In this document: piece by piece, positions 22,737 to 24,161 of the stretch | Position numbering within the stretch: the first letter of the stretch is position 1 | Layout of the letters: the number at the start of each line of letters is the position of its first letter | Assembly (NCBI RefSeq): GCF_043780375.1 | Contig: NZ_JAYWCU010000001.1 | Coordinates: 1 to 24,161 of the forward strand | Reading direction: 5' to 3' | DNA length: 24,161 bases | From: Emticicia sp043780375 | Lineage (GTDB): Bacteria; Bacteroidota; Bacteroidia; Cytophagales; Spirosomataceae | Translations under genes and position numbers: made by a program | Notes under the pieces: model-generated | The model's database searches: none | What the model saw: the letters and a program-made list of their open reading frames with translations, nothing else | Told to the model about the DNA's origin: nothing

Positions 22737-24161
22737 ATGACAAAAACTTACATCTTCATTACTTCAATGTTGATTGTCGGTAATTTGGCTTTTTCTCAAA
22801 AGAAAAAAGTCGTTGTTGCTCCTGTTCCCGACAAACTGGAATTGTTGAAACAGGAAGTTATCAAGAAAATTGACGACCGGCAAAAATTTACACAAGAAGT
22901 AAATGACCAAATTTTCAGCTTTGGCGAATTGGGGTTTCAAGAATACGAAACTTCAAAATACATTACTAATTTGCTCGAAAAAAATGGTTTTAAAGTTGAG
23001 CGTGGCGTAGCAGGAATGCCTACGGCGTGGATTGCTAAATGGGGTTCGGGAAAACCAGTGATTGCTATCGGTAGCGACATTGACTGTATTCCGAAAGCCT
23101 CTCAAAAACCTGGAGTTGCTTATAAAGAGCCAATCGTAGAAGGTGCTCCTGGGCACGGCGAAGGGCATAATTCTGGTCAAGCACTAAATATTACTGCCGT
23201 GCTTGCTTTGAAAGAAATTATGGAACGTGAGAAGATTCAAGGAACATTGATGCTTTGGCCAGGTGTTGCCGAAGAGCAGGTGGGAGCAAAAGCTATTTAC
23301 GTGCGTGATGGTTATTTCAAAGATGTTGATGCTTGTATTTTTACGCACGTGGCCGATAATTTGGGCGTATCATGGGGCGATGCTGGAAATAATGGTTTGG
23401 TTTCAGTGAAATTTCATTTTGAAGGAGCAGCTGCTCATGCAGCGGGAGCTCCATGGTTGGGAAGAAGTGCTTTAGATGCCGTAGAATTGATGGATATTGG
23501 TTGGAATTTTAAGCGTGAACATTTAGAAACTACGCAACGCTCGCACTATGTAATTTCAGATGGTGGCGACCAACCAAACGTTGTACCTTCAAAAGCAACG
23601 GTTTGGTATTATTTCCGTGAGCGTACTTACCCAAAAATCAAAAAATTGTTTGAAGCGGGCGTAAAAATAGCCGAGGGTGCTGCTATGATGACCGATACTA
23701 AGTTTACTTATGAGATTTTGGGTAGTGCTTGGCCGGGACATTTTAATAAGCCAATTGCCGAAACGATGTATAACAACATTAAGCGAGTAGGTTTACCACA
23801 ATGGTCAGAAGAAGACCAAATGTTAGCAAAAGCAAGTCAAAAAGAGTTGAAATCTTCAAAAACTGAGGGTTTATCTATAAAATTAGACACCATGAGCGAG
23901 CCTGTTTATTCACCAAACATTGTTCGTCAAGGTGGCTCAGATGATATTGCTGATATATCTTGGTCGTTACCAACAGTCGTTTTACGTTACCCCTCAAATA
24001 TGCCCGGAATGCCAGGGCATCATTGGGCAAATGCCATTACGATGGCAACGCCAATTGCTCACAAAGGCTGTACGGCTGGGGCAAAAGTTGAGGCTTTGAC
24101 GCTTTTAGATATGCTTTTAAAGCCCGAAATAATCAAAAATGCTTGGGATTATTATAACAAA
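22737..24161 (+). CDS. M20 (AbgB-like) amidohydrolase, 3' end outside window
   Basis: The frame starts at ATG 22737 and stays open for 475 codons to the window edge, so the C-terminus is missing. A signal peptide ends near AFSQ (residue 21). M20D/AbgB-type features are GSDIDCIPKA (112-121), PGHGEGHNSG (138-147, with metal-binding histidines), GVAEEQVGAKA (176-186, catalytic glutamates), FTHVAD (202-207), the lid segment AAAHAAGAPWLGRSA (231-245), GSDDIADISW (400-409) and PGHHW (426-430). AbgB cleaves p-aminobenzoyl-glutamate; related enzymes hydrolyse N-acyl amino acids or indole conjugates. It is predicted periplasmic and probably co-transcribed with the amidohydrolase 51 nt upstream. Confidence 0.9.
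   Translation, partial: MTKTYIFITSMLIVGNLAFSQKKKVVVAPVPDKLELLKQEVIKKIDDRQKFTQEVNDQIFSFGELGFQEYETSKYITNLLEKNGFKVERGVAGMPTAWIAKWGSGKPVIAIGSDIDCIPKASQKPGVAYKEPIVEGAPGHGEGHNSGQALNITAVLALKEIMEREKIQGTLMLWPGVAEEQVGAKAIYVRDGYFKDVDACIFTHVADNLGVSWGDAGNNGLVSVKFHFEGAAAHAAGAPWLGRSALDAVELMDIGWNFKREHLETTQRSHYVISDGGDQPNVVPSKATVWYYFRERTYPKIKKLFEAGVKIAEGAAMMTDTKFTYEILGSAWPGHFNKPIAETMYNNIKRVGLPQWSEEDQMLAKASQKELKSSKTEGLSIKLDTMSEPVYSPNIVRQGGSDDIADISWSLPTVVLRYPSNMPGMPGHHWANAITMATPIAHKGCTAGAKVEALTLLDMLLKPEIIKNAWDYYNK

Noticed and set aside
1..24161. CRISPR array, tRNA, rRNA, insertion sequence or prophage
   Set aside because: No regularly spaced repeats, cloverleaf-like sequence, transposase, integrase or phage structural gene was seen.

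Overview
The window looks like a chromosomal segment of an AT-rich member of the Bacteroidota, most likely the order Cytophagales. Evidence seen here: a protein with a type IX secretion (T9SS) type A C-terminal sorting domain, the gliding-motility lipoprotein GldD, lipoproteins with short SxC-type lipoboxes, weak or absent Shine-Dalgarno sequences, and several -7 boxes of the Bacteroidota form TAnnTTTG. There are no rRNA or tRNA genes, insertion sequences, phage genes or CRISPR arrays. The content is mostly housekeeping and degradative, with short intergenic regions.

Layout. Positions 1-338 are noncoding, AT-rich and contain a cluster of palindromes plus a consensus-like promoter with no gene behind it. 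Positions 339-2822 hold a minus-strand operon: MazG-like NTP pyrophosphohydrolase, tripeptidase PepT, YggS-type PLP homeostasis protein. Positions 3056-5618 hold three plus-strand envelope genes: a collagen-like lipoprotein, a secreted helical-repeat protein and a Rieske lipoprotein, followed by a decayed gene remnant (5810-6046). Positions 6083-7266 (minus) hold gldD and a PyrR-like phosphoribosyltransferase. Positions 7461-8937 hold small genes: a DUF4783 protein, a YcxB-like membrane protein and an unrecognised 63-residue protein. Positions 9157-12757 (minus) hold a membrane-anchored alpha/beta hydrolase and a large T9SS-secreted beta-propeller protein. Next come an acyl-CoA synthetase (plus), then DPP IV and a polysaccharide deacetylase (minus), an M1 metallopeptidase (plus), an M16 peptidase (minus), ispF (plus), and a pair of exported hydrolases, an amidohydrolase and an M20 peptidase. 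The M20 gene runs off the right edge.

How the genes relate. Five peptidases (PepT, DPP IV, M1, M16, M20) and an exported amidohydrolase suggest a protein- or peptide-degrading heterotroph. DPP IV and M1 would trim peptides in the periplasm, and PepT would finish tripeptides in the cytoplasm. The T9SS-dependent propeller protein and GldD point to a gliding or T9SS-using cell.

Several gene starts were chosen differently from the longest open frame (MazG-like, M1, M16, amidohydrolase). In each case an internal ATG fits the signal peptide or domain start better than a TTG or GTG upstream. I did not find a convincing undescribed multi-gene system. The best leads are two 7-bp-period repeat tracts (one inside yggS, one between convergent genes), the broken gene after the Rieske gene, the possible noncoding transcript at the left edge, and a short sequence element shared upstream of two exported-hydrolase genes.
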